Shown in pieces: positions 26,440 to 34,427 of a stretch of DNA of 64,000 nucleotides. Positions within the stretch are counted from its first letter, which is position 1. Every line of letters starts with the position of its first letter. Under the pieces are notes generated by a model that made no database searches, was not told the origin of the DNA, and saw only the letters and a program-made list of their open reading frames with translations. The stretch lies in NCBI RefSeq assembly GCF_001045465.1, contig NZ_LFND01000001.1, positions 1-64,000 on the forward strand, read 5' to 3'. This DNA comes from Chryseobacterium angstadtii (GTDB lineage: Bacteria; Bacteroidota; Bacteroidia; Flavobacteriales; Weeksellaceae). The translations under genes were made by a program, and so were the position numbers.

Positions 26440-27816
26440 TTATTTTCCCGGTTTCACCTTTAAAAATATGAAACTGTAGTCTGTCGGGTATTTGTTGGCC
26501 CCTACGGAAGCGTTCTTATGACAATCCATACACTGCTTTTCCTGAATGTAGGTTTCCATCGTCACATTGGCTATATTGTTCGGGGTAATACCACCATCCA
26601 TAAGCGGAGCTGTCTTATTATTGCTAGCATCCTGAACCGGGTTTTCAGGCCACTGTACATTCACCAGCTGATAATACTGCCACACCGATTTCGGATTACT
26701 GGCTTTGATTAAATCCCTGATCTGTTTGTTCAGATTCTGTATTTCAGGAGTAATGGCATTATCTGCAATACGGACTACCTGAACAGGTTTATTTAAGCTG
26801 TCTTTCCCGGGAACAGGAGACTGATTCGGTTTGTCTTTGCTGTTCGGGTTATAAAAGCAATATTTAATGGAAGGATCTACTTTCCCTTCTGTAGGAGCAT
26901 TGTTCACATGTTCAAAAGTCATCCATGTAAACTGCGGCGACTGATTGGTTTTACGAATGATATGCAAACCTACCAATCCTAAATATTTCTGGGTGTATTT
27001 CCCATAGATAGGCTGGTTGTTTTTATCAAATCCTTTAATCTCGGGAACCATAGCCCTGGAAATCTTGTAAAAGTTTTTAAGTGATTCCAGCTGTGCTTCG
27101 GGAATGATTCTCCATGCCGCTTTTATTTCGATAGATTCCATAGGAAGCCATACGCCCTGATTTTTGGCGGCAAAGGCATTTAAGGTTTCGGAATTATACA
27201 GTTTGTTGTTCCGGATAAAATCACTTTCAATCGTATTCATTCTGATCTCATACCAGACAATATTTCCGCTCTGATCCGTAAGCCACGCCCCTTTTGCCTG
27301 CATGATCTCATCCACATTTCCTCCCAGCATAGTTCTTAGTTTGGGCTTCGGAAGATTTACATTAATATCCGTGAATTTATTAATCTCGTTAATATACTTC
27401 ATGTAGCTGTTCTGGCTTTTAAGATTCCATTGCTGAAGCTGTGGCTTAGGTGAAAACACTTCATCGCTGCTCAGATAGCTTTCCCAAACAGTGGGTTTGT
27501 AATCTCCCGGCATCCCGTAATCAGCAGCTACTGCCGTAGTATCAGGAACTCCTCTCTGATCGGAAGCCAGCCAGTTCAAAGCAAGAAAATTTTTCCAGGC
27601 AAAACAGTTCAGTACATTTTGAGAGCTGTGTCCACAGGTAGAATCAGCCGGCAGCTGATAGCCCACCGAAGGCGGATCACAAAACGCACCGCAATCGAAA
27701 TCTGCCAGTTCTTTAGAAAAACCGACTCCGGAGTTTAATTTTTTGTCCTTTTTTCCGGATTCACATGAAATTGAAATTAAACTCAGTAGAAAAAAGGAAA
27801 TTAGCAGCGCTCTCAT
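26440..27816 (-). CDS. lipoprotein with C-terminal CxxCH haem site
   Basis: The product is a 458-residue predicted lipoprotein with a lipobox cysteine at residue 18 (SLISISC). It carries one CxxCH motif near its end (C429-M-D-C432-H433), the covalent haem-attachment signature of c-type cytochromes. The central part has several conserved-looking tryptophan and proline segments (NCFAWKNFLALNWLA, QYYQLVNVQWPENP) but no domain I can name. The start overlaps the stop of the 577-residue gene by 4 nt, so the two are translationally coupled. It may pass electrons from the partner proteins of the copper-oxidase locus; that is inference. Confidence 0.7.
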   Translation of the reverse strand: MRALLISFFLLSLISISCESGKKDKKLNSGVGFSKELADFDCGAFCDPPSVGYQLPADSTCGHSSQNVLNCFAWKNFLALNWLASDQRGVPDTTAVAADYGMPGDYKPTVWESYLSSDEVFSPKPQLQQWNLKSQNSYMKYINEINKFTDINVNLPKPKLRTMLGGNVDEIMQAKGAWLTDQSGNIVWYEIRMNTIESDFIRNNKLYNSETLNAFAAKNQGVWLPMESIEIKAAWRIIPEAQLESLKNFYKISRAMVPEIKGFDKNNQPIYGKYTQKYLGLVGLHIIRKTNQSPQFTWMTFEHVNNAPTEGKVDPSIKYCFYNPNSKDKPNQSPVPGKDSLNKPVQVVRIADNAITPEIQNLNKQIRDLIKASNPKSVWQYYQLVNVQWPENPVQDASNNKTAPLMDGGITPNNIANVTMETYIQEKQCMDCHKNASVGANKYPTDYSFIFLKVKPGK

Positions 27817-29546
27817 TTCAGTATTTTTTGAACCTGTTTAATCTGCTGATCGGAAAGTAACTTTTGATTAGGTAAAATACCCAGATCAGGAAGAGAACCT
27901 GCGGCTACAACTTCCAGAACACCTGATAAAGTATATCTAGCATCTGAAGCAGTATTATACAGAGCCAGAGGTTTTTCTCCCAATGCTACATTGGCATCAG
28001 CCGTAATATCTACAATAAACAACTGATTGTCATTTCCAAGATCCTGATAATCTGTTACCGATACACTAAGCCCTTTTCCAAAATCAAAACCGGTTTTCTC
28101 ATTAGCATCACTGGCCAATACCGCAATTCCTTTTGTTGTAGTTCCCGCTTCAATCTGCGTAATGCAGGATGTGAGATTAGAAAATGTATTCAGTTTGTTG
28201 TAAAGACTGGCCTGAAGCAAATGATTATCCAGAAGATACTGCACACTTGGCAATGTAACCTCCGGATCTCCAACCGGAGGATATTCCTGAGGTTTATCTG
28301 CTCCTCCCGGAATTCCTGTTCCCGCGAGCTGTACTTTAAAAACATCTGCAATTTGCGAACCCCATTTCAAAGGAAGTCCTTTCACCAGAATCTCGCTGAG
28401 TTTGAACTTAGCTCCCGCAGGAACTTCAAACCGCGAATGAAGAATCATATTGAAAGGATAAAAAGTAGCTCCCGGATTGGTATCCGTACCTCTTATAATT
28501 TTATAGCAGTCTTTAATTGTATAGCCTTCAGCCGATGCAGGCATTGTAAACTGAGTAAAATCAGGAAGCTGTCCATACAAAGCGATAGGATTGGTTAATG
28601 ATATTTTTAGTTTTTTATTATAAACCAATGAATTTACATTTTGTCCGATACGGGGATCACTGTTTCTGTAGATTTGTCCGTATTGCGCAGCGCAGATCAG
28701 GGTATTGGCATCTGTGATCACTTTTTTGTCAACCACTCTCAAAATAGTCGCTGCAGCTCCAAGATAAATCTCTGCTCCCAATGAGTTCGGCGGGCTTGTA
28801 AGATGTACCGCTCCTCCCCCGCTTTCACTTGCAGAAGGCCCGCTGTTCCATTTATTGATAGGATTATAAGCAGGTTTGCCGGTTTCTCTCACAATCACAG
28901 GGTTACCCTGCTCATCCAAAAGAAACAGATCTTCCATCCTTACATTGGGATTATTAAGAATTTCCTGATACAGTGAAACTACCGTATCCGGAGAAACTTT
29001 CCACATGTGGAACCAGTATTCCGGATTTTCATGGGTAAAATCAACCGCGGTAATATCTCCGTTGGCATCTCTGGTAACTGCCCACTCACAGTATTCATCC
29101 TGCCATCCTCTTGGTCCTGAAGGTCCAAATGGCTTGGTATCGGTATTCTTCGGATCACATGGATTCTTAGGAACCACTAATGTAATTCCATATTTTTTGC
29201 TGAATGCTCCCGGACCAATATCGGCAAACTCATGCAATTTGTCCTGAGCTTCTTTCTGGAAATGCTGAACGAACAGATTGGTAAAATAATGATTGATCCT
29301 GTTCGGAAAAGCTCCCCACTGTATTGGGACCGTATTATCTTTCGTAGGAGTTGCCGGAGTTACAAGGGGATTATAATACCAGCTTCTTGGATGATCATAG
29401 CTGCTGGACCATGGATTTCCCATCTGAGAATTTATGGTACAGTATTGTACATAATTGCTCCATGCATTTTCAATCTGGTTTTTCAGATCCGACTGGTCTT
29501 TAAAATCTTTTTCTGCCTGATAAGCAGGGGTGTCAAATTTTTTCAT
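27813..29546 (-). CDS. 577-residue protein of unknown function in redox locus
   Basis: I do not recognise a family. The protein has no signal peptide and no membrane segment. It is rich in Asn, Pro, Tyr and Trp, with features such as PRGWQDEYCEW, TAVDFTHENPEYWFHMWKVSPD and GAEIYLGAAATILRV. Composition and length suggest a multi-domain beta-rich enzyme or binding protein. It overlaps the CxxCH lipoprotein by 4 nt. Its promoter region has a palindromic operator and TAnnTTTG spacing identical to those of the tyrosinase gene, which links the two units functionally. Confidence 0.6.
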   Translation of the reverse strand: MKKFDTPAYQAEKDFKDQSDLKNQIENAWSNYVQYCTINSQMGNPWSSSYDHPRSWYYNPLVTPATPTKDNTVPIQWGAFPNRINHYFTNLFVQHFQKEAQDKLHEFADIGPGAFSKKYGITLVVPKNPCDPKNTDTKPFGPSGPRGWQDEYCEWAVTRDANGDITAVDFTHENPEYWFHMWKVSPDTVVSLYQEILNNPNVRMEDLFLLDEQGNPVIVRETGKPAYNPINKWNSGPSASESGGGAVHLTSPPNSLGAEIYLGAAATILRVVDKKVITDANTLICAAQYGQIYRNSDPRIGQNVNSLVYNKKLKISLTNPIALYGQLPDFTQFTMPASAEGYTIKDCYKIIRGTDTNPGATFYPFNMILHSRFEVPAGAKFKLSEILVKGLPLKWGSQIADVFKVQLAGTGIPGGADKPQEYPPVGDPEVTLPSVQYLLDNHLLQASLYNKLNTFSNLTSCITQIEAGTTTKGIAVLASDANEKTGFDFGKGLSVSVTDYQDLGNDNQLFIVDITADANVALGEKPLALYNTASDARYTLSGVLEVVAAGSLPDLGILPNQKLLSDQQIKQVQKILK

Positions 29547-29697
29547 GGTTTTAATTTTTTATGGTATGTAGTTTTAAGAAGTTGAGATCATCGTGAATGC
29601 ATCAGCACCGAAAGTGCAGTGAAGGTCTGATTTCAAAAAAGCACCACCAGAAAGTATTTTTTCTACTGATGCTCATCTGAGAAGTAAATTTGATACT

Positions 29698-29769
29698 CAA
29701 AGCTAGATATTATCCTTCGAAATTCTTTACGTATTTATACGCAATTTCTTTATTCAAAGTTTATACGCA
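29698..29769 (-). promoter_or_regulatory. promoter and operator of the 577-aa/CxxCH unit
   Basis: On the minus strand CGTATAAATACG (29741-29730), a perfect dyad, is followed after exactly 24 nt by TAGCTTTG (29705-29698), an exact TAnnTTTG box. An extra half-site TGCGTATAAA lies further upstream (29769-29760), repeated with a 26-nt period. The tyrosinase promoter has the same arrangement. Confidence 0.7.
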
Positions 29770-29843
29770 CGCCTGAAACACCTTCAATACGAATAAATTA
29801 CAGACATAAAACTCCTTAAACTGTGATAAAAAAGTTCAATCAT

Positions 29844-29870
29844 AAAAAAACCGCACTCTGAAGTGCGGTA
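29844..29870 (-). terminator. terminator of the tyrosinase-DUF2182 unit
   Basis: ACCGCACT and AGTGCGGT form an 8-bp stem with a 4-nt loop, followed by seven Us on the minus strand. It lies about 50 nt past the DUF2182 stop and divides the two redox units. Confidence 0.85.
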
Positions 29871-29917
29871 ATTTTCACCTTGGTAAGTGAAGTTGATTTG
29901 AGAAGAAAACAAAGTAT

Positions 29918-30685
29918 TCAATTTATCTTAAATGCCGATTTCAGATGACTGCTGGTCTGAGCAACGATAATGCGTAAAAGTTTCAGACGAAAGCTAAAAT
30001 GCCATCTTGGAAATCTGGGATGTTCCATATGCTCGCTGATCATGACGAATGTAACCACGATCATAGCCAGATTATGCCCTGACGGCAGCAGCATCGGGAA
30101 AAGCATCAGTGCCCATCCTGCTCCTACACACCAGACTCCATGCATAATTCCGAACATAAAAGCGTCACGGTCTGCCTCAGAACCAAAAGCTGCCAGAGGA
30201 ACATGATCATGCCCACGGTTCAGACATCGTTGTTTGACCGGGGAAAACTGCCATATTACAGCTATAATCCCGACTCCTATTGCAGGAATATAAGAATTAG
30301 GCAACAACAGATTCATTCCCATAATCAAAGCATTCATAAAGAATCCCATGACAATCCATACGGCTGTATAGCCCAAAATGAAGAGCAGCGCAGACCAGAA
30401 TCTACGGCTTTTAAAGCTTCTCTCATAAATATACTGAACCGGAGAGATCAGTTTGGGCAGCATCATGGCCAGTACCATCAATGTCCAGCCGATCATCAGA
30501 TCAGAGACCGGGTTCATCTGTATCATCATCTGAAGAGATGCTTTTGATGGTCCTTCAAGGGTAACGTGACAGTGCTTCACCGTCATAATTCCCCCGGGAT
30601 TAAACAGCAGAACTACCCAGAATAAAAGACTTACTGCCAGAATCGTTATGCTTATTGAATATCGGATTCTTTCCGAGGTTTTCAT
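29918..30685 (-). CDS. DUF2182 metal-binding membrane protein
   Basis: This 255-residue integral membrane protein has six or so hydrophobic segments and the DUF2182 pattern, including MHGVWCVGAGWALMLFPMLL and GWTLMVLAMMLPKLISP. The family is described as predicted metal-binding membrane proteins of unknown function. Histidines in RGHDHV and ISEHMEHPRF could bind metal. It overlaps the tyrosinase gene by 4 nt, so a role in copper supply or membrane placement of the oxidase is plausible, though unproven. Confidence 0.82.
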   Translation of the reverse strand: MKTSERIRYSISITILAVSLLFWVVLLFNPGGIMTVKHCHVTLEGPSKASLQMMIQMNPVSDLMIGWTLMVLAMMLPKLISPVQYIYERSFKSRRFWSALLFILGYTAVWIVMGFFMNALIMGMNLLLPNSYIPAIGVGIIAVIWQFSPVKQRCLNRGHDHVPLAAFGSEADRDAFMFGIMHGVWCVGAGWALMLFPMLLPSGHNLAMIVVTFVMISEHMEHPRFPRWHFSFRLKLLRIIVAQTSSHLKSAFKIN

Positions 30686-32199
30686 AACTGCTGTGCTTCA
30701 CGGTAAATGCTTACGCGGCCTACCGTAACGGTCTCTTCTGCCGTAATTGTATTCTCTGGCAGAATGGTTACATCAAGAGAATTAATATCAAGCTGATTAT
30801 TAATAAAGAGGTTATCAATAATATCTGTAATATTAAGAATAAAGGTAAGTCCTGTTCCTCCGTTGTGCCCGTCTTTATCAGAAGCATTACGCAATCCGAA
30901 TAAAGAGACATGTCCGGCAAGCTGATGGTTCACGGAAACGCTTAAAATATTGGCATCTCCGGTTCCTTTTACATTTTCCAGCTGAAGATATACCTGATCC
31001 GGTAAATTGGATGCAGAGGCTTTCATCAGGCTGTTAGGTACATTCTTCCAGGAAGAGGCTTCCAGCTTCACTGTAGTCTTCGCTCCTGATCCGTCTAATT
31101 GAACCTGTCCTGCATTGGCACCAACAAGTTCTGAGTTGTCTCCTAAGTCCATATTCTGATCCTGTAAATTTTCGGTTTCAATGTTTTGTACCCCTAATTT
31201 AGTTAATCTTTGAGAAAGTGTTTTTTCCACTAATGGAGCTGTTGATGGAGCAAGATCATCATAAGTATAATCAAGTTTGCTTAAGCTGGTCATTTCTGCC
31301 GGAGTATACACCCATGCCTTATTATTTGGTAAAGGCATGATAAATTCTCTTTCTCCATACAGGGCAGGCCCTCCCAACCAGAATGGATCAATCGGGTTAT
31401 GATTGTTCACGTTCCATGCGGCCCACATTCTGTCGATATTACAGTGGTGAAGATAAAAGATAGGATCAAGCCCTGCGGAATCCGGATCAGACATCAGTCC
31501 GTTTTTCCCTCCTACCTGCACGTGTACCATATTGTGAGGATTGTTTTCAAGGTTTCCGCTCAATGCTCCGTCATGTGAAAATTTTGTTTTCGGACCTCCG
31601 TAACCTGGTTTTGGAGTTGCAGAATTGCTTCCCGTATAGATTGTATTTCCCTGGCATGCCTCTGATAATGGTGGAATCTGAACATAAATATTTCCGTCAC
31701 CTTTAGGACCGTATCTTGCAGTTACAAATAAAGGGTTAGGTGTTATTCCATCTGGAAGGGTTTTCTCTGTAAACGCCGGAGGTATCTTATACTGATCTCC
31801 CGGCCCCAAATAGTTCCAATACGGAAGTGACCAGTCTTCAGGGCCTCCTAAGCTGATTACTGCCTGACGAATCTGCTCTTCAAGGGCAATAAGATACCCA
31901 CGATGCCAGGGAGCAAAATACCAGCTCTGGTGCTGGCACTGTTTCCAGTATTTACCCATCGTAACTGGATCAGGAAGAGGTTTTGTAGGAACTTTCGGTG
32001 GATAAGGAAGGGTATTCCAGTTTGGAAATGTACTTCCTCCCATCTGTTCACCGTGTATGGCGGCAAAAAACCACCAGCTGTTTTCGTCATTTAAAGCTCT
32101 TGACTGCATCACGCCTACTGCTTTAGCGTACCATAAAAGATCGGGATTATCAAAAGTCCCGCCCTGGTCCCAAGCATTTTTTCTTGTAAACTTTGCCAT
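30682..32199 (-). CDS. tyrosinase (polyphenol oxidase-like) copper enzyme
   Basis: This is a 505-residue type-3 copper oxidase that would hydroxylate or oxidise phenols. The CuA ligands are probably H49, H90 and H99 (QHQSWYFAPWHRGYLIALEE, the usual H-x8-H pair). The CuB ligands are H222 and H226 (NPHNMVH) plus H251/H252 in FYLHHCNIDRMWAAW. C88 two residues before H90 matches the C-x-H arrangement that makes a Cys-His thioether in fungal tyrosinases. Residues 300-505 form a C-terminal extension similar to plant polyphenol oxidase tails, which may shield the active site. There is no signal peptide, so it is cytoplasmic or exported by an unusual route. It is coupled to DUF2182 by a 4-nt overlap. 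Confidence 0.93.
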   Translation of the reverse strand: MAKFTRKNAWDQGGTFDNPDLLWYAKAVGVMQSRALNDENSWWFFAAIHGEQMGGSTFPNWNTLPYPPKVPTKPLPDPVTMGKYWKQCQHQSWYFAPWHRGYLIALEEQIRQAVISLGGPEDWSLPYWNYLGPGDQYKIPPAFTEKTLPDGITPNPLFVTARYGPKGDGNIYVQIPPLSEACQGNTIYTGSNSATPKPGYGGPKTKFSHDGALSGNLENNPHNMVHVQVGGKNGLMSDPDSAGLDPIFYLHHCNIDRMWAAWNVNNHNPIDPFWLGGPALYGEREFIMPLPNNKAWVYTPAEMTSLSKLDYTYDDLAPSTAPLVEKTLSQRLTKLGVQNIETENLQDQNMDLGDNSELVGANAGQVQLDGSGAKTTVKLEASSWKNVPNSLMKASASNLPDQVYLQLENVKGTGDANILSVSVNHQLAGHVSLFGLRNASDKDGHNGGTGLTFILNITDIIDNLFINNQLDINSLDVTILPENTITAEETVTVGRVSIYREAQQL

Positions 32200-32280
32200 T
32201 GAATTAATTTTTTGTTTTCGGTTATTATAAAGTTTTTATCAAAAGGACTGCTTTTTCCAAAGCAGCTTTCATGTTAACCA

Positions 32281-32324
32281 CAAATCTATGCACACGCATC
32301 GAAAAAGTATTACGTATTTATACT
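32281..32324 (-). promoter_or_regulatory. promoter and operator of the tyrosinase unit
   Basis: On the minus strand AGTATAAATACG (32324-32313) is followed after exactly 24 nt by TAGATTTG (32288-32281), an exact TAnnTTTG box. One half-site base differs from the 29730 site. The start codon is about 80 nt further on. Confidence 0.7.
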
Positions 32325-32690
32325 TAATTTTCCCTATTGTGTGAATTTATATGTGCGGTTTTCTCCCTTTAAATAATAAAGATGAGTATCGGGTTGATAG
32401 CTGGAAGATTAATTTTGCATTGGAGAAGGCTTCTCTTTTTTACGCAAATGATTTTTCTAGATGTATAATTTAAGGAGGCTAAGATGTAATCAATTCCATT
32501 GATTCTTTTTAAGCGAATGAATAAAGACCATAAGATTTCTTTGGGGACACTTTAGGTCAAATAAAAGTACAATTGAATTTTTTATTGAGTGAATAACTTT
32601 TGGGATAGCTTCATTGCAGTCCCATAAAAGTTACCGGGAGAAACTTTTTGCCATCATTTTAAGATCGGTTATAATGATGATTGAAAATGA
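32325..32690. other. intergenic stretch without features
   Basis: I see no gene here. A short segment near 32485-32510 (ATTCCATTGATTCTTTTT) resembles one at 556-575 (ATTTCATTGATTCTTTTT) and may be part of a dispersed repeat. Otherwise nothing is recognisable. Confidence 0.5.
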
Positions 32691-32724
32691 AAAAGGGAAA
32701 GCAATCTGTAATGCTTTCCCTTTT
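32691..32724 (-). terminator. terminator of tRNA-Met
   Basis: AAAAGGGAAAGCA and TGCTTTCCCTTTT form a 13-bp perfect stem immediately downstream of the tRNA on the minus strand. Confidence 0.85.
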
Positions 32725-32728
32725 ATTG

Positions 32729-32802
32729 TAGCGAAGACGGGAATTGAACCCGTGACCTCAGGGTTATGAATCCTGCGCTCTAACCAACTGAGCTACCTCG
32801 CC
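32729..32802 (-). tRNA. tRNA-Met (anticodon CAT)
   Basis: The 74-nt minus-strand cloverleaf begins GGCGAGGTAGCTCAGTTGG, has anticodon CAT at 32768-32766 in a TTCATAA loop, and ends with the T-arm ACGGGTTCAATTCCCGT and acceptor strand CTTCGCT plus A. The acceptor starts with a G-U pair. Elongator Met is most likely; a lysidine-modified tRNA-Ile cannot be excluded from sequence. CCA is not encoded. Confidence 0.95.
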
Positions 32803-32846
32803 GTTTTGGTGGTGCAAATATAGAAAATATTTGTTTACCACCAAAA

Positions 32847-34139
32847 TTATTTTAACTTAAAATATTCTAAAACATCGCCCACGTGGTCTGGTTTGTTGAT
32901 TATCTTATTGTTAGCATCTAAAATAAAATACGTCGGAGTTGCATGAACATTGTAGGTATCTACGTAACTGCTGTTCCATCCTCTTAATTCCGAATCATTC
33001 ACCCAGGGAAATGCGGCAATCTTTTGAGTATAGGAAGTCTTATCTGTATCCAGAGATAATCCTACAATCTGAATATTTTTAGCTTTTAAATCATTGTATT
33101 TAGCCAAAAGCTGTGGAAGCTCGGTTTCGCAGTGTGAACAGGTAGATGACCAGAAAACCACCACTTTTTTGTCAGCCTTCACATCGTAAAGAGACTTTGC
33201 AGAGGTATTGGAAACCGACTGAAATTTAACGTTAGGGAATGTGGCTCCCATTTCTACATTAGCGTTGGATTTCAGTGTCGTAGCCAATCTGTCGTTAATT
33301 GTACATTTGAGATTTTTCGCAAGGGTAAGATATTTGGTTTTAAATTCTTCCATATCGTAGGCATCAAAGATGTCAATAAGTTCTGACAAGACGGTCTGCC
33401 CTCTTGGAGTTTCTACCTTCAATCGGTCTAAAAGCGTATCTACAGCCCCTCCTACGTTGGTATTCCCTCCTGAGTTCAGGTATGAAACCAAAACAGGTCT
33501 TAAAAGAGAGGAAGACTCAAGCATATCGTTGGATTTATCCAGGAAATTAATGATATCGTCCTGCGTTACTTTTTTGTTCGGATCCGAAGAATTGGATAGA
33601 AATTTACTGTAATTGGTATTATAGAAAGATATGAACGGATGCTGTGCAGCATCTACCCCTGTATTTGTGCCGGAAAGCCTGTTTATTTCAGCTTTCAGAG
33701 CTTTTCCGAAGTCTGTGTTATCTTTATAGTATTCTTTAATCTGTGCCAGAGCAGGAAGGATGAGTTCTTTTTTCTGTGAGCCCTCCTGTTGCTTGCTCAT
33801 AATATCATTGACTTCATCAAGATAGGCTACGTCTTTAATCTTATTGTTCTGAACATCCATTTTGATGCTCACATTTTTGTTCTCAGAAACAAAACTTACC
33901 GAATTATTTGAAGCGGGAAAGTATACTTTCATCATTCCCATGTAATGGTTGGGATATTTGAAAGTCCATGTTCCGTTCTTGCCTTGTTCTTTAGTAACAA
34001 TTATATCTTTTGAACCGTTTAATGTGTATAGGATGGCATCCTGGTCTTTAAATTCGGCGGTAGCCTGTACGGTAACCGTAAACTGAGCCTGTAGAGAGAA
34101 TGCAGCTAGTACTGCAGATAATATATATATCTTTTTCAT
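32847..34139 (-). CDS. secreted TlpA-like thioredoxin domain protein
   Basis: This 430-residue exported protein has a signal peptide (IYILSAVLAAFSLQAQ), a roughly 290-residue N-terminal part without cysteine pairs, and a C-terminal thioredoxin fold of the TlpA/ResA type. The active site is CSHC at about residues 335-338 (WSSTCSHCETELP), followed by the cis-Pro loop VHATPTYFIL. Such proteins usually reduce disulfides in the periplasm, and the N-terminal DUF4369-like region is common in Bacteroidota. It is downstream of the T9SS cargo operon but separated from it by a terminator. Confidence 0.88.
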   Translation of the reverse strand: MKKIYILSAVLAAFSLQAQFTVTVQATAEFKDQDAILYTLNGSKDIIVTKEQGKNGTWTFKYPNHYMGMMKVYFPASNNSVSFVSENKNVSIKMDVQNNKIKDVAYLDEVNDIMSKQQEGSQKKELILPALAQIKEYYKDNTDFGKALKAEINRLSGTNTGVDAAQHPFISFYNTNYSKFLSNSSDPNKKVTQDDIINFLDKSNDMLESSSLLRPVLVSYLNSGGNTNVGGAVDTLLDRLKVETPRGQTVLSELIDIFDAYDMEEFKTKYLTLAKNLKCTINDRLATTLKSNANVEMGATFPNVKFQSVSNTSAKSLYDVKADKKVVVFWSSTCSHCETELPQLLAKYNDLKAKNIQIVGLSLDTDKTSYTQKIAAFPWVNDSELRGWNSSYVDTYNVHATPTYFILDANNKIINKPDHVGDVLEYFKLK

Positions 34140-34147
34140 AAAGTAAA

Positions 34148-34180
34148 AATAAAAAAACTCTCTGATTAATCAGAGAGTTT
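34148..34180 (-). terminator. terminator after the T9SS cargo operon
   Basis: AAACTCTCTGATT and AATCAGAGAGTTT make a perfect 26-nt palindrome. On the minus strand it runs into a U-rich tract, about 20 nt after the stop of the 73-residue gene. Confidence 0.85.
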
Positions 34181-34200
34181 AATGTTATTTTAATAAAATT

Positions 34201-34422
34201 TTAGGCTTTTTGGCTCTTTAATTTCTTTGTGTAGAATACAATAAATGCAACGGCAACAATGGATAACAGATAAACATACATATCAATTGGTGATGCAGCT
34301 CCTCCTGGTCCTACCCCTCCGGTACCTCCACCTCCCGGTACTGGTGGAATTTCGTCATTTGCCTTGACTAATAGCGTTCCGAATAAGAAAAGAGCGAATA
34401 CTAGTTTATTAATAGTTTTCAT
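34201..34422 (-). CDS. small Gly/Pro-rich membrane protein
   Basis: This 73-residue protein has a signal peptide (about 1-21), a glycine/proline-rich linker (VPGGGGTGGVGPGGAASP) and one C-terminal membrane segment (about 47-66) followed by a basic tail KKLKSQKA. Similar tiny proteins are common in Chryseobacterium and are sometimes mislabelled as signal peptidases. No catalytic residues are present. It lies 5 nt after the large T9SS cargo gene and is cotranscribed with it. Its function is unknown; the C-terminal anchor plus basic tail resembles exosortase/sortase-type tails only superficially. Confidence 0.7.
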   Translation of the reverse strand: MKTINKLVFALFLFGTLLVKANDEIPPVPGGGGTGGVGPGGAASPIDMYVYLLSIVAVAFIVFYTKKLKSQKA

Positions 34423-34427
34423 AATAT

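Noticed and set aside
34201..34422. Signal peptidase
   Set aside because: The 73-residue protein has no catalytic Ser/Lys or Asp residues and is just a signal segment, Gly/Pro linker and membrane anchor.
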